Of a DNA stretch of 32,727 nt, positions 1 through 6,783 are shown one piece after another (the first letter of the stretch is position 1; each line of letters begins with the position of its first letter). Source of the DNA: an uncultured Planctomycetota bacterium (lineage in GTDB: Bacteria; Planctomycetota; Planctomycetia; Gemmatales; HRBIN36); contig CALFAY010000008.1 in NCBI GenBank assembly GCA_937944855.1, forward strand, positions 68,653 through 101,379, read 5' to 3'. A program made the position numbers and the translations under genes. The notes below the pieces were generated by a model. It saw only the letters and a list, made by a program, of their open reading frames with translations, was not told the DNA's origin and made no database searches.

Positions 1-202
1 GCTTGATGGTCGTCGTCTTGCCGGAGCCGTTCGGTCCCAGCAACCCAAAAACCTCGCCGCGTCGGATGTCCAGGGTCAGCGCCCGCAGGGCCTGTTTCTT
101 CTTCCGGCCCCAGAAATCCAGATAAACCTTGGACAGGGTTCGCGTCTGAACGATGATGTCATCCGATGCCGTGGGCTGCGAATTGGAAGTGATTTCGGCC
201 AT
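1..202 (-). CDS. ABC transporter ATP-binding protein (N-terminal fragment, runs off the window)
   Basis: I translated this from the reverse strand; the ATG is at 202-200 and 67 residues are visible before the window edge. Residues 19-28 read like the first strand of an ABC ATPase domain ([10 protein letters not shown]). Residues 49-65 contain [17 protein letters not shown], a clear Walker A / P-loop, so the protein binds and hydrolyses ATP to power a transporter. The basic stretch GRKKKQ at residues 32-37 precedes the usual 'ALRALTLDI' segment. A short G-rich tract just upstream of the ATG could serve as a ribosome binding site. The signature motif, Walker B and any permease gene lie outside the window, so the substrate is unknown. 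The form resembles exporter-type or gliding/Nat-type ATPases, but that is only an impression. It is transcribed divergently from nadC. Confidence 0.9.
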   Translation of the reverse strand, partial: MAEITSNSQPTASDDIIVQTRTLSKVYLDFWGRKKKQALRALTLDIRRGEVFGLLGPNGSGKTTTIK

Positions 203-507
203 GATTACCCCACAGTAAGCCGAACTGATGATAATTGCGAAAACTGTGCCAGCGTCCCGTGGCACGCCGGGCGACGGGCTTCCCCTGCTCCGCCCCTGAT
301 GAATTCCTAGGCTATGTACGCCGTCCCGCCGTGGGACGTTCATGGAAGTTGAGCAAAAGTCAGCCAAAATCACCTGAGCACAGGATTGCGAGGCACAAAT
401 TACCTGTGATCTGGCCCAGTCTGCCTGCGCCGTCCGGGCGACCGGCTGACAGCGTATCCGCGAGTTGTTACTCTAAAACTCTGTGCAGGCAAAAGCAAGG
501 GAAGGCC
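203..507. other. Divergent intergenic region, ABC ATPase / nadC
   Basis: These 305 bases separate two divergent start codons and must hold promoters for both. The nadC reading frame stays open upstream to about 235, but the translation there does not resemble NadC and I treat it as non-coding. I see no convincing -35/-10 pair, inverted repeat, riboswitch or RNA gene. The nadC ribosome binding site is the AAGGGAAGG-like stretch just before 508. Confidence 0.5.
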
Positions 508-1398
508 ATGACAGCACATCCCGCCTCGGGTTGGGGACAGCGGGAAGTTGACGCTGCCCAGCGGCTTATCCGTCTGGCCCTGTCCGAAGACCTGGACGCC
601 GCAGGTGACCTCACAACGAACCTTCTCGTTCCTCCGGAACGGCTCGGCTCAGCGGTTTTTGTCGCCCGTTCCACTGGCGTGGTGGCCGGGTTGCCCATCA
701 TTCCGCTGGTCCTGGAAGCCGTCGCCGCCGGTACGGGCCATGTGGAAATGGTCACAAAGGACGGCACTGCCGTTGTCAAAGGTACGCCACTGGCCCGCAT
801 TCATGGCAGCTTCCGCACGATCCTGACCGCTGAGCGGACAGCCTTGAACTTTCTCCAGCGGCTCAGCGGCGTGGCCACGCAGACCCGCCGCTTCGTCGAT
901 CAGCTCGCCGGCCTGCCCTGCGTCTTGCTCGACACGCGGAAGACAACCCCGGGCTGGCGTGTCCTGGAAAAATACGCCGTCCGCTGTGGAGGGGGAAGCA
1001 ATCACCGCATGGGTCTGTACGACGGTATCCTCATCAAAGACAACCACTTGGCATCACTGGCCGATCAGCCGCACCCCATCGCCTTGGCCATCGAGCGTGC
1101 CCGGAACAATATCGGTTCCGCCCTTCCGATCGAAGTCGAGGTCGAAACCCTGTCCCAATTGGAAGAGGCCTTGCTTGCCCGACCAGATGTTATTCTTCTG
1201 GACAATATGAACCTCGAAACGCTGCGCCAAGCTGTCGCTCGCCGGAATGTCGTCGCTCCGGAGGTGCGTTTGGAAGCCTCCGGCGGCGTCCGGCTCGACA
1301 CCATCCGGGCCATTGCTGAAACAGGCGTGGACCGCATCAGCGTCGGCGCCTTGACTCATTCGGCCGTCGCCTTGGACATTGCCTTGGACCATGAGTGA
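508..1398 (+). CDS. nadC: Nicotinate-nucleotide pyrophosphorylase (quinolinate phosphoribosyltransferase)
   Basis: NadC converts quinolinate and PRPP to nicotinate mononucleotide, CO2 and pyrophosphate, the committed step of de novo NAD synthesis in the cytosol. The 296-residue product has the family length. Visible motifs are an ERTALNFLQRLSG block (residues 109-121), DTRKTTPG (142-149), HRMGLYDGILIKDNH (166-180, substrate and PRPP contacts), EVEVE (209-213), LDNM (231-234), EASGG (256-260) and ISVGALTHS near the C-terminus. I chose the ATG at 508 because a purine-rich AAGGGAAGG lies just upstream and homology begins soon after; the frame is open further upstream but that part looks unrelated. 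The stop overlaps the start of birA by 8 bp, so the two cofactor genes are probably co-translated. nadA and nadB are not in the window. Confidence 0.97.
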   Translation: MTAHPASGWGQREVDAAQRLIRLALSEDLDAAGDLTTNLLVPPERLGSAVFVARSTGVVAGLPIIPLVLEAVAAGTGHVEMVTKDGTAVVKGTPLARIHGSFRTILTAERTALNFLQRLSGVATQTRRFVDQLAGLPCVLLDTRKTTPGWRVLEKYAVRCGGGSNHRMGLYDGILIKDNHLASLADQPHPIALAIERARNNIGSALPIEVEVETLSQLEEALLARPDVILLDNMNLETLRQAVARRNVVAPEVRLEASGGVRLDTIRAIAETGVDRISVGALTHSAVALDIALDHE

Positions 1399-2197
1399 CC
1401 CGTTCGTCAGTTGGTTTTCCCCCGAAACGCCGCCGTACCGCATCGGCCATCGTGTGCTCCATCTGGAGCAGACCACCAGCACTAACACGGTGGCGGCGGA
1501 GTATGCGAATGATCCTACCAACGACGGCCTGGTTGTTCTTGCCGATACTCAAACGGCGGGTCGGGGACGGCTCGGCAGATCGTGGTCGTCTCCGCCCGGC
1601 GAAGGCATTTGGGTTTCCATCCTGCTGTTTCCCCCGGAACCGCTCCGGCGATCCTCCCTGTTGACTATTCTGGCCGCCGTGGCCGTGTGCGAAACCATTC
1701 ACGGCGTTGTTCACTTGCAGTGCTCGATCAAGTGGCCGAACGATGTGTACATCCAGGGCAAAAAAGTGTGTGGCGTGTTGGTGGAGCAGAACCTCGGGGC
1801 TTTCGGAGGAACGCCCTCGGCGATCCTGGGAATCGGCCTGAACGTCTCCACGCCAGCTCAGCGTTTCGCCGCCGCGGGGCTGCATCAGGCGGGATCGCTG
1901 GCCATGTTCACGGAGCACGTCCCCAACCGCCGAGCCGTCTTCCAGACGCTCCTGCACCGCCTGGACAACGGCTACCACGAACTCCTCGCCGGACAGTGGG
2001 CGGATCTGGAAAGTCGGTGGCGATGGCACAGCGGACTTTTGGGCCGACATGTCCGCCTCGTCAGCAACGGCGAAGCGCTCGAAGGCCGACTTCTGGAGTT
2101 GAGTTTCGACGGCATCGTGCTTCAGGACGAGTTGGGCAACTGCCGCGGCTTCGTGCCGGAATCCGTCACCGAGTTGCTGGCGATTCGACGGCGGTGA
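1391..2197 (+). CDS. birA: Biotin--[acetyl-CoA-carboxylase] ligase, monofunctional type
   Basis: This enzyme activates biotin with ATP to biotinyl-AMP and transfers it to a lysine on the biotin carrier protein of carboxylases. The 268-residue product shows TTSTN (residues 28-32), the GRGRLGRSW biotinyl-adenylate loop (57-65), KWPNDV (114-119) and the GKKVCGVLVE segment (123-132) containing the active-site lysine region. The C-terminal 50 residues resemble the small SH3-like BPL_C domain. There is no N-terminal winged-helix domain, so it should be a ligase only, not the bifunctional repressor of E. coli. The ATG at 1391 lies inside the end of nadC (8-bp overlap), indicating translational coupling. 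Its 3' end overlaps the convergent amidohydrolase gene by 32 bp. Confidence 0.95.
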   Translation: MSDPFVSWFSPETPPYRIGHRVLHLEQTTSTNTVAAEYANDPTNDGLVVLADTQTAGRGRLGRSWSSPPGEGIWVSILLFPPEPLRRSSLLTILAAVAVCETIHGVVHLQCSIKWPNDVYIQGKKVCGVLVEQNLGAFGGTPSAILGIGLNVSTPAQRFAAAGLHQAGSLAMFTEHVPNRRAVFQTLLHRLDNGYHELLAGQWADLESRWRWHSGLLGRHVRLVSNGEALEGRLLELSFDGIVLQDELGNCRGFVPESVTELLAIRRR

Positions 2198-3170
2198 ATC
2201 CGTACAGGCGGGCCGCATTTTCCCAGTAGAACTTCCGCAATACTTCCTCCGGCAGGTTCAGTCCGAACAAGCACGGCTCTTCACTGGCGTCCTCATCTTC
2301 GATTGGCGAATCGAAAACGCCGTCGCCTTCCCACATCAACTGGTGGACGTAGAAGCGCGATGCATAGTGCTCCCGCTTGCCCTCTTTCTCCCGATCCGGG
2401 CTGGCGACCAGGTCCGTACCGAACAGGACCCGCTCGACATGGGCCACAAGGAAGTCCCGGGCTGCCGTCCGGTGCCGACTGAATTCCCGCGAAACCCACT
2501 TGGTCGCACTGGAATCCAATACCAGATTGGCGTGGCGTTCCAGGAGTTGATGCAGGTGGTCCAGGTTTTCCGGATCGGCTGCGAAGTGAGCGACCTGGAA
2601 CACAATTCCGGGATGACGCTCCAGGCGATGGATCAATTGCGGATAATGCTCCGGCTTGGCACCGTGGTGCTCCATGTCCCGCAGCTGTTTGGCGAACCAA
2701 GCGTCAGGATCGCCGACGTGGACCAGCACCGCCAGGCCGAGCCGTTCGATGCGGTCGAAGAAGAAATCCAGTGACGGATCATCCATCCGCAGGTTCCACC
2801 AGTCGAGAAACCGCGGCGTGAACCAGAGCTTGACGATCCGCATGCCCGCCTCGGCAAGGGCCTCGAGATGGGCCTCCTTGACACTTCGGAAGGCCCGACC
2901 GTCCCGAAGGGCCTCATTGCGGGGATGAATGCCCCACACCGCGGGCTGGACGCGGTTGCCGTAACGCTTCTTCAAACCGACGGCGGTTTTCAAATCGACG
3001 ATGGGCACGCAATAGTGGACGCCGTACACCCTCTCCGCCACGTCCCAGTAGGCCGCGATGGTCTCCTCGTCGCGGCTGTGCATATGGGCGTCCACAATCG
3101 GCCCACGGTAGCGGCGCGGCGGAGGATTGAACAGGGGAAAGGTGTCGAGCGCGGCAACAGGTGCGGCCAT
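2166..3170 (-). CDS. Amidohydrolase-family metal-dependent hydrolase (amidohydrolase_2 type)
   Basis: This 334-residue protein resembles the TIM-barrel metal-dependent hydrolases that include decarboxylases and lactonases of the ACMSD / PF04909 type. After a short N-terminal lead it has DAHMH (residues 27-31), the HxH metal site at the end of strand 1. Later barrel strands carry VLVHVGDP, VFQVAHFA and VLFGTDL; the last includes the conserved Asp expected to act as base. There is no signal peptide, so it is cytoplasmic. It lies 37 bp after the RidA-like gene on the same strand, and the two may be co-transcribed. The 3' end overlaps birA by 32 bp on the opposite strand. The substrate cannot be told from sequence. 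Confidence in the fold and family is high; in the exact reaction, low. Confidence 0.85.
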   Translation of the reverse strand: MAAPVAALDTFPLFNPPPRRYRGPIVDAHMHSRDEETIAAYWDVAERVYGVHYCVPIVDLKTAVGLKKRYGNRVQPAVWGIHPRNEALRDGRAFRSVKEAHLEALAEAGMRIVKLWFTPRFLDWWNLRMDDPSLDFFFDRIERLGLAVLVHVGDPDAWFAKQLRDMEHHGAKPEHYPQLIHRLERHPGIVFQVAHFAADPENLDHLHQLLERHANLVLDSSATKWVSREFSRHRTAARDFLVAHVERVLFGTDLVASPDREKEGKREHYASRFYVHQLMWEGDGVFDSPIEDEDASEEPCLFGLNLPEEVLRKFYWENAARLYGFTAVESPATR

Positions 3171-3207
3171 GTCAAAGGAGTGTCACAAAGGGGCCGATCC
3201 CCGGTTG

Positions 3208-3672
3208 TCAGGGCTTCACTTCAAAAATGCACTCGATTTCGACGGCGATGTTCCCGGGCAGGGAGACCATGCCGACGGCGCTGCGGGCGCCAATGCCGTT
3301 CTCCTTGCCGAACACGTCGGCCATCAGTTCCGAGAAGCCGTTGATGACCTTGGGATGGTCCTTGAAGTCCGGAGTGCAGTTGACCATGCCGAGGGTCTTG
3401 ATGAGCCGCTTGACCTTGTCCAGCGACCCCAGCGTGTTACGCACGGTGCTCAGGATGGCCAAGCCCACCTGGCGAGCTGCCTGATAGCCTTGTTCCAAGG
3501 TGAGGTCGTCGCCCACTCGGCCAAGGATCTGGGTCATGTCCGGGCGGAGCGGCCCATGTCCGGAGACATAAAGCATGTTGCCCGCGAGCACGGCGGGCTT
3601 GTACACGGCGACCGGCTTGGGGGCCGGCGGCAGGACCAGATGCAGTTCCTGGATCTTCGCTTCCGGACTCAT
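3208..3672 (-). CDS. RidA / YjgF-family protein
   Basis: The family hydrolyses reactive enamine/imine intermediates made by PLP enzymes, or has related roles in individual pathways. The product of 154 residues is slightly longer than classical RidA (about 128) and matches the longer subfamily. Characteristic features are LYVSGHGP (residues 34-41), the QARQVG-like helix near 65-70, and ARSAVGMVSLPGN (129-141), where Arg130 is the position of the substrate-carboxylate-binding arginine; AVEIE follows. I chose the ATG at 3672 because GGAGG lies about 8 bases upstream; the frame is open for 19 further codons without similarity. It is followed on the same strand by the amidohydrolase, which hints at a shared catabolic or detoxifying role. 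True RidA deaminase activity is likely but unproven for this longer form. Confidence 0.88.
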   Translation of the reverse strand: MSPEAKIQELHLVLPPAPKPVAVYKPAVLAGNMLYVSGHGPLRPDMTQILGRVGDDLTLEQGYQAARQVGLAILSTVRNTLGSLDKVKRLIKTLGMVNCTPDFKDHPKVINGFSELMADVFGKENGIGARSAVGMVSLPGNIAVEIECIFEVKP

Positions 3673-3792
3673 GACCACACCTCCGACGAAACATGACACG
3701 GACAACCCGCTTGAAGAAATCTGCATCATTGTGCCGATGCCACCGCCCCGGTCAAGCCGAGCACGAAATCAGCCCGCACTCACACCGGAGCG

Positions 3793-3823
3793 CCGGCTGT
3801 GCCGGATCGCTCTCGAAGCGATC
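3793..3823 (-). terminator. Tandem hairpins just after the metalloprotease stop (possible weak terminator)
   Basis: Two inverted repeats follow the minus-strand stop codon at 3826-3828. The first, at 3805-3823, is GATCGCT / AGCGATC with a 5-base loop. The second, at 3793-3805, is CCGGC / GCCGG with a 3-base loop. They share one base and so may be alternative structures. No U-tract follows on the minus strand, so this is not a canonical intrinsic terminator. It could be a 3'-end stabiliser or chance in GC-rich DNA. Confidence 0.3.
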
Positions 3824-3825
3824 AC

Positions 3826-6516
3826 TCACCGCATCTGCGTGTAGGCGGCGTCGAGCGCCTTCTTGATCCGTGTCGCCGACTCGGTGAGGTGCGCCTGCGT
3901 GTATTCGTCCACGTTCGGGAACCGCGTCAGAAACTGATTGATGTCCCCTTCGAGCTTCCGCAGCTTCGACCAGGCCAGGGTGCGGGCGTCTTCCGGCATA
4001 CCGTCCGGTGGATTAAGCACAATGCGGATCAACGCCTTGACGTGCTCCCGCTGCAAACCGCGTCGGAAGCTGCTGATCGCCGGGTTGCGGTTGCTGGCCC
4101 CCTGCGGCAATTCCTTGAGGTCCAGCTCCGACCAGATGGCCGAGGTCGTCGTGTTGAACACGTCCGGCAATGTCAGGCAATTGTCATCGGGACAACGCCG
4201 CTCATTGTCGAGCACCCGCGTGAGCGTCCGCGGATCGTAGAGCCGATCCAACAGCCGGGTCTGCGTCTGGAGTACGATCCGATGCAGCGGGAACTCGATG
4301 CTCTTCTGCTCGGAGGTCCGCGTGCCCCAGTGCTCCCAGCGGTCGGCGGCCAGGCTGTTGAGCAGTTCCGGTGAAAACTGAAAGGCCTTGTCGGAGAACG
4401 CTCGCTGGGTCACGAATTCCAGCGCTTCCTTCTGCTTGTCCGGCGGCGTGACCGTGAACGGCGGCTTGGCGTTGGGATCGCCTTTGTGACTGCGATGGAA
4501 CTCGACGCCGCCCACGTAGCGGGCGGCGTAGTCCAGCGACCGGCCATATTGTCCGATCAAGGCCCCGAACACACGACGGACCCGCTGATAGCCCTGTCCC
4601 TCCTGAACCAGCTTTTCGACCAGCTTGCCCCGAAACATCTCGTCGATCAACGCCGCTTGATGCTTGGCGTAATCCAACGGCTCGCTGCCGAAGTCGAAGC
4701 GGTTCACCAGCGGATCGGGGTCCCAGGAGCGACCGAATTGGTCAGACCGGGTGTCTTCGTCGGTGGCGTAGGCCAATTCCCGTTCCCCGGAGCGAGAGGC
4801 GATCTTGTTCAGTTCGGCCCGTTCACCCTCAGGATTGGGGGCCTGAATCGGTTTGTAGCCATACTCGATGGCCCAGTAGTCATACGGACCGATGGTTGTC
4901 GAGAAGTAATCGCCTTGCTTGACGCCCTTCGGGGCGATGTTGACCGGGTTGTAATCCATCACGGAAGACGATAGTCCTTTCTCCCGCGTCTTCGAGGTGT
5001 CGTGCAACTCTTCCGTCTTCCACAAGGTACTGGCCTTGAAGTTGTGCCGCAGGCCGAGTGTGTGGCCCACCTCGTGCATGACCACCTCTTTGAGTCCTTG
5101 ACCGATCAACTCTTCGGGCACTTTGTGCCCCGGAGCCTGGTCGCGGAGGAAGAAGGCAGCTGAACCGAAAGCGATGTCGAGGCCCCGGCCCGTGCTCAAC
5201 ATGCAGCAGCGGCAGCGGTCCGGCGTGTGGTCGTTCCAGCCCAGCGCCAACGCGGCCTTGTCCTCATGGAACAGGTCATACTCGAACTGCCAGGCCCGGA
5301 TGAAGTCGGCATCGAAGAGAATGTCGGCGTCGAAAATCTGGCCCGTCAGCGGATTGACCCGGGACGGTCCGATGGCGAACCCGCCTGACGACGGCGTGAT
5401 CCAGCGGAACGTGGAATAGCGCACGTCCTCCGGATCCCAGTCTTCGTCGTCCGGCTGCATCCGCACTTCGATGGCATCCACGAAGCCGATCTTCTCGAAC
5501 GCCTTGTTCCATTCGAGGATGCCTTCCCGGACGTACTTACGGTACTCGTAGGGCACCGTCTTCTCGATCCAGAAGATGATCGGCTTTTTGGGTGGCGACA
5601 TTCTGGCGTTCGGGTCCGCTTTTTCGAGGTGCCAGCGGTTGATGTAACGGACAAAGGCCGTCTCATCACTCGGCCGGGAAAAGTCCTTGACGACGGTGAG
5701 GAAGTAGCCGACGCGGTCATCGGCCAAACGCGGACGATACCCCGTCTCCGGCAGCGCGCACAAGCTGTACTGCAAGGTCAGCGACACCGAACGCGGATCG
5801 GGAACGGTGTAGATGCCTCGTCCGCCGTCCGAAGCGAACGTGGCATTCAGTTCAATCTCGGCGTTCATCGGGAAGTTCTTGATTTTGCCGAAGGAGCTGC
5901 GGCTCGGATCCAGCCGATAGAACCCACCCTGACTGGCGGAAGCCAGCAGGCCGCGGACCTCGAACAGGTCGGCCATGAGGACGTCGGTGATGTCCACGAG
6001 CACGCTGCCGCTGGGCCGGGCACTGACGATCCGAAAGGCGGCCAGAACGCTGTCGGTGAACGCATTTTTGACCGCCTCGGCGGCCGGGGTGCCTGGCTGG
6101 GCGCGGAAGCGGGTGTTGCGGTGGACGAGATGCACCTTGTCACCGACACGGCGGAAAGCAATGAGCCGCTCGTCCAACGTCATGCCGCCCAGAGCGAAGC
6201 CAGTTCCGATGCCCCGCTTGATCGCGCAGGCCAGCAGGTAGTTCTTGTCGAAATGCTTCGGTTCGATTTCAAGCAGCAGCCGATCCTTCTTGAGATACAG
6301 ACGGAAGACGCCCTCGAAGCGGGTGGCGTCGGAGACGACCTTGTCAAAGTCCTCATATGGACCTGGCGAACCGGCAGGCGGCTGGCCAGGGGCCTGTCCC
6401 GCAGGAGGGGTCGGAGAGATGGAGGTATTGCCAGGATTCGTCGGCGGATCACCGGCAGCAACCACGACCAGGAGCAAGGTGGCGATGCCGGCACTGATAT
6501 AACTGTGTGCTTTCAC
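3826..6516 (-). CDS. Secreted zinc-dependent metalloprotease (HExxHxxGxxH, DUF5117/DUF5118-like)
   Basis: With the GTG start at 6516 the product has 896 residues. I prefer this start because GAGAGGA lies about 6 bases upstream and it puts a signal peptide right at the N-terminus (basic start, hydrophobic segment near residues 8-21); the frame opens 20 codons earlier at an ATG with no such fit. A Pro/Gly-rich linker follows (about 24-53). The catalytic motif is HEVGHTLGLRH at residues 481-491 (zinc ligands His481, His485, His491; catalytic Glu482), followed by SSVMDY, a plausible Met-turn. This arrangement is known from metzincin-like, often planctomycete or Bacteroidetes, zinc proteases. An RCRCCM cluster sits about 45 residues before the active site. 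It should act outside the cytoplasm. Palindromes at 6599-6624 and 6724-6737 lie in its upstream region. Confidence 0.9.
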   Translation of the reverse strand: MKAHSYISAGIATLLLVVVAAGDPPTNPGNTSISPTPPAGQAPGQPPAGSPGPYEDFDKVVSDATRFEGVFRLYLKKDRLLLEIEPKHFDKNYLLACAIKRGIGTGFALGGMTLDERLIAFRRVGDKVHLVHRNTRFRAQPGTPAAEAVKNAFTDSVLAAFRIVSARPSGSVLVDITDVLMADLFEVRGLLASASQGGFYRLDPSRSSFGKIKNFPMNAEIELNATFASDGGRGIYTVPDPRSVSLTLQYSLCALPETGYRPRLADDRVGYFLTVVKDFSRPSDETAFVRYINRWHLEKADPNARMSPPKKPIIFWIEKTVPYEYRKYVREGILEWNKAFEKIGFVDAIEVRMQPDDEDWDPEDVRYSTFRWITPSSGGFAIGPSRVNPLTGQIFDADILFDADFIRAWQFEYDLFHEDKAALALGWNDHTPDRCRCCMLSTGRGLDIAFGSAAFFLRDQAPGHKVPEELIGQGLKEVVMHEVGHTLGLRHNFKASTLWKTEELHDTSKTREKGLSSSVMDYNPVNIAPKGVKQGDYFSTTIGPYDYWAIEYGYKPIQAPNPEGERAELNKIASRSGERELAYATDEDTRSDQFGRSWDPDPLVNRFDFGSEPLDYAKHQAALIDEMFRGKLVEKLVQEGQGYQRVRRVFGALIGQYGRSLDYAARYVGGVEFHRSHKGDPNAKPPFTVTPPDKQKEALEFVTQRAFSDKAFQFSPELLNSLAADRWEHWGTRTSEQKSIEFPLHRIVLQTQTRLLDRLYDPRTLTRVLDNERRCPDDNCLTLPDVFNTTTSAIWSELDLKELPQGASNRNPAISSFRRGLQREHVKALIRIVLNPPDGMPEDARTLAWSKLRKLEGDINQFLTRFPNVDEYTQAHLTESATRIKKALDAAYTQMR

Positions 6517-6598
6517 GGAAGTCCTCTCACGATGTCTGGCTCGAACTGGGTCACGATCTTCGGTGGGCCTGACCATGCCGGAGCTAATTCTCGGTACG

Positions 6599-6624
6599 TC
6601 GGTAAACTTGCGAAAGTTTACCGA
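6599..6624. promoter_or_regulatory. Perfect 11-bp inverted repeat with GCGA loop upstream of the metalloprotease gene
   Basis: The two arms are TCGGTAAACTT (6599-6609) and AAGTTTACCGA (6614-6624), separated by GCGA. The arms match perfectly. The element lies 83-108 bases upstream of the minus-strand GTG at 6516 and about 160 bases after the acyl-CoA dehydrogenase stop. There is no T-run on either side, which argues against an intrinsic terminator. It fits a dimeric repressor or activator operator, or a structured 5' leader. Which protein would bind it is unknown. Confidence 0.55.
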
Positions 6625-6723
6625 TTCTTCATGGTGGCTGAAGATTCACGATATTGCAACCGAAGGGCGTCGGCAAAGGGCGGTCGGATCGGGATCGTTC
6701 CGGAAAAGTTGCTACCGGCACTC

Positions 6724-6737
6724 CAGGTGATCACCTG
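6724..6737. promoter_or_regulatory. 14-bp perfect palindrome CAGGTGATCACCTG
   Basis: The site is fully self-complementary and lies 47 bases past the acyl-CoA dehydrogenase stop codon, in the same 267-bp gap as the 6599-6624 hairpin. It could be an operator half of a regulatory region for the metalloprotease gene. At 14 bp, chance occurrence is unlikely but not excluded in 32 kb. Confidence 0.35.
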
Positions 6738-6783
6738 CACTTACTCGTCAGAACCGTCGTTTTAAGCAACGCTGCGACGTCGG

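Noticed and set aside
235..507. Extended N-terminus of NadC
   Set aside because: These 91 codons have no similarity to NadC, and a good ribosome site precedes the ATG at 508.
5629..6765. 378-codon plus-strand open frame
   Set aside because: It is antisense to the metalloprotease and its upstream region, with no known motif.
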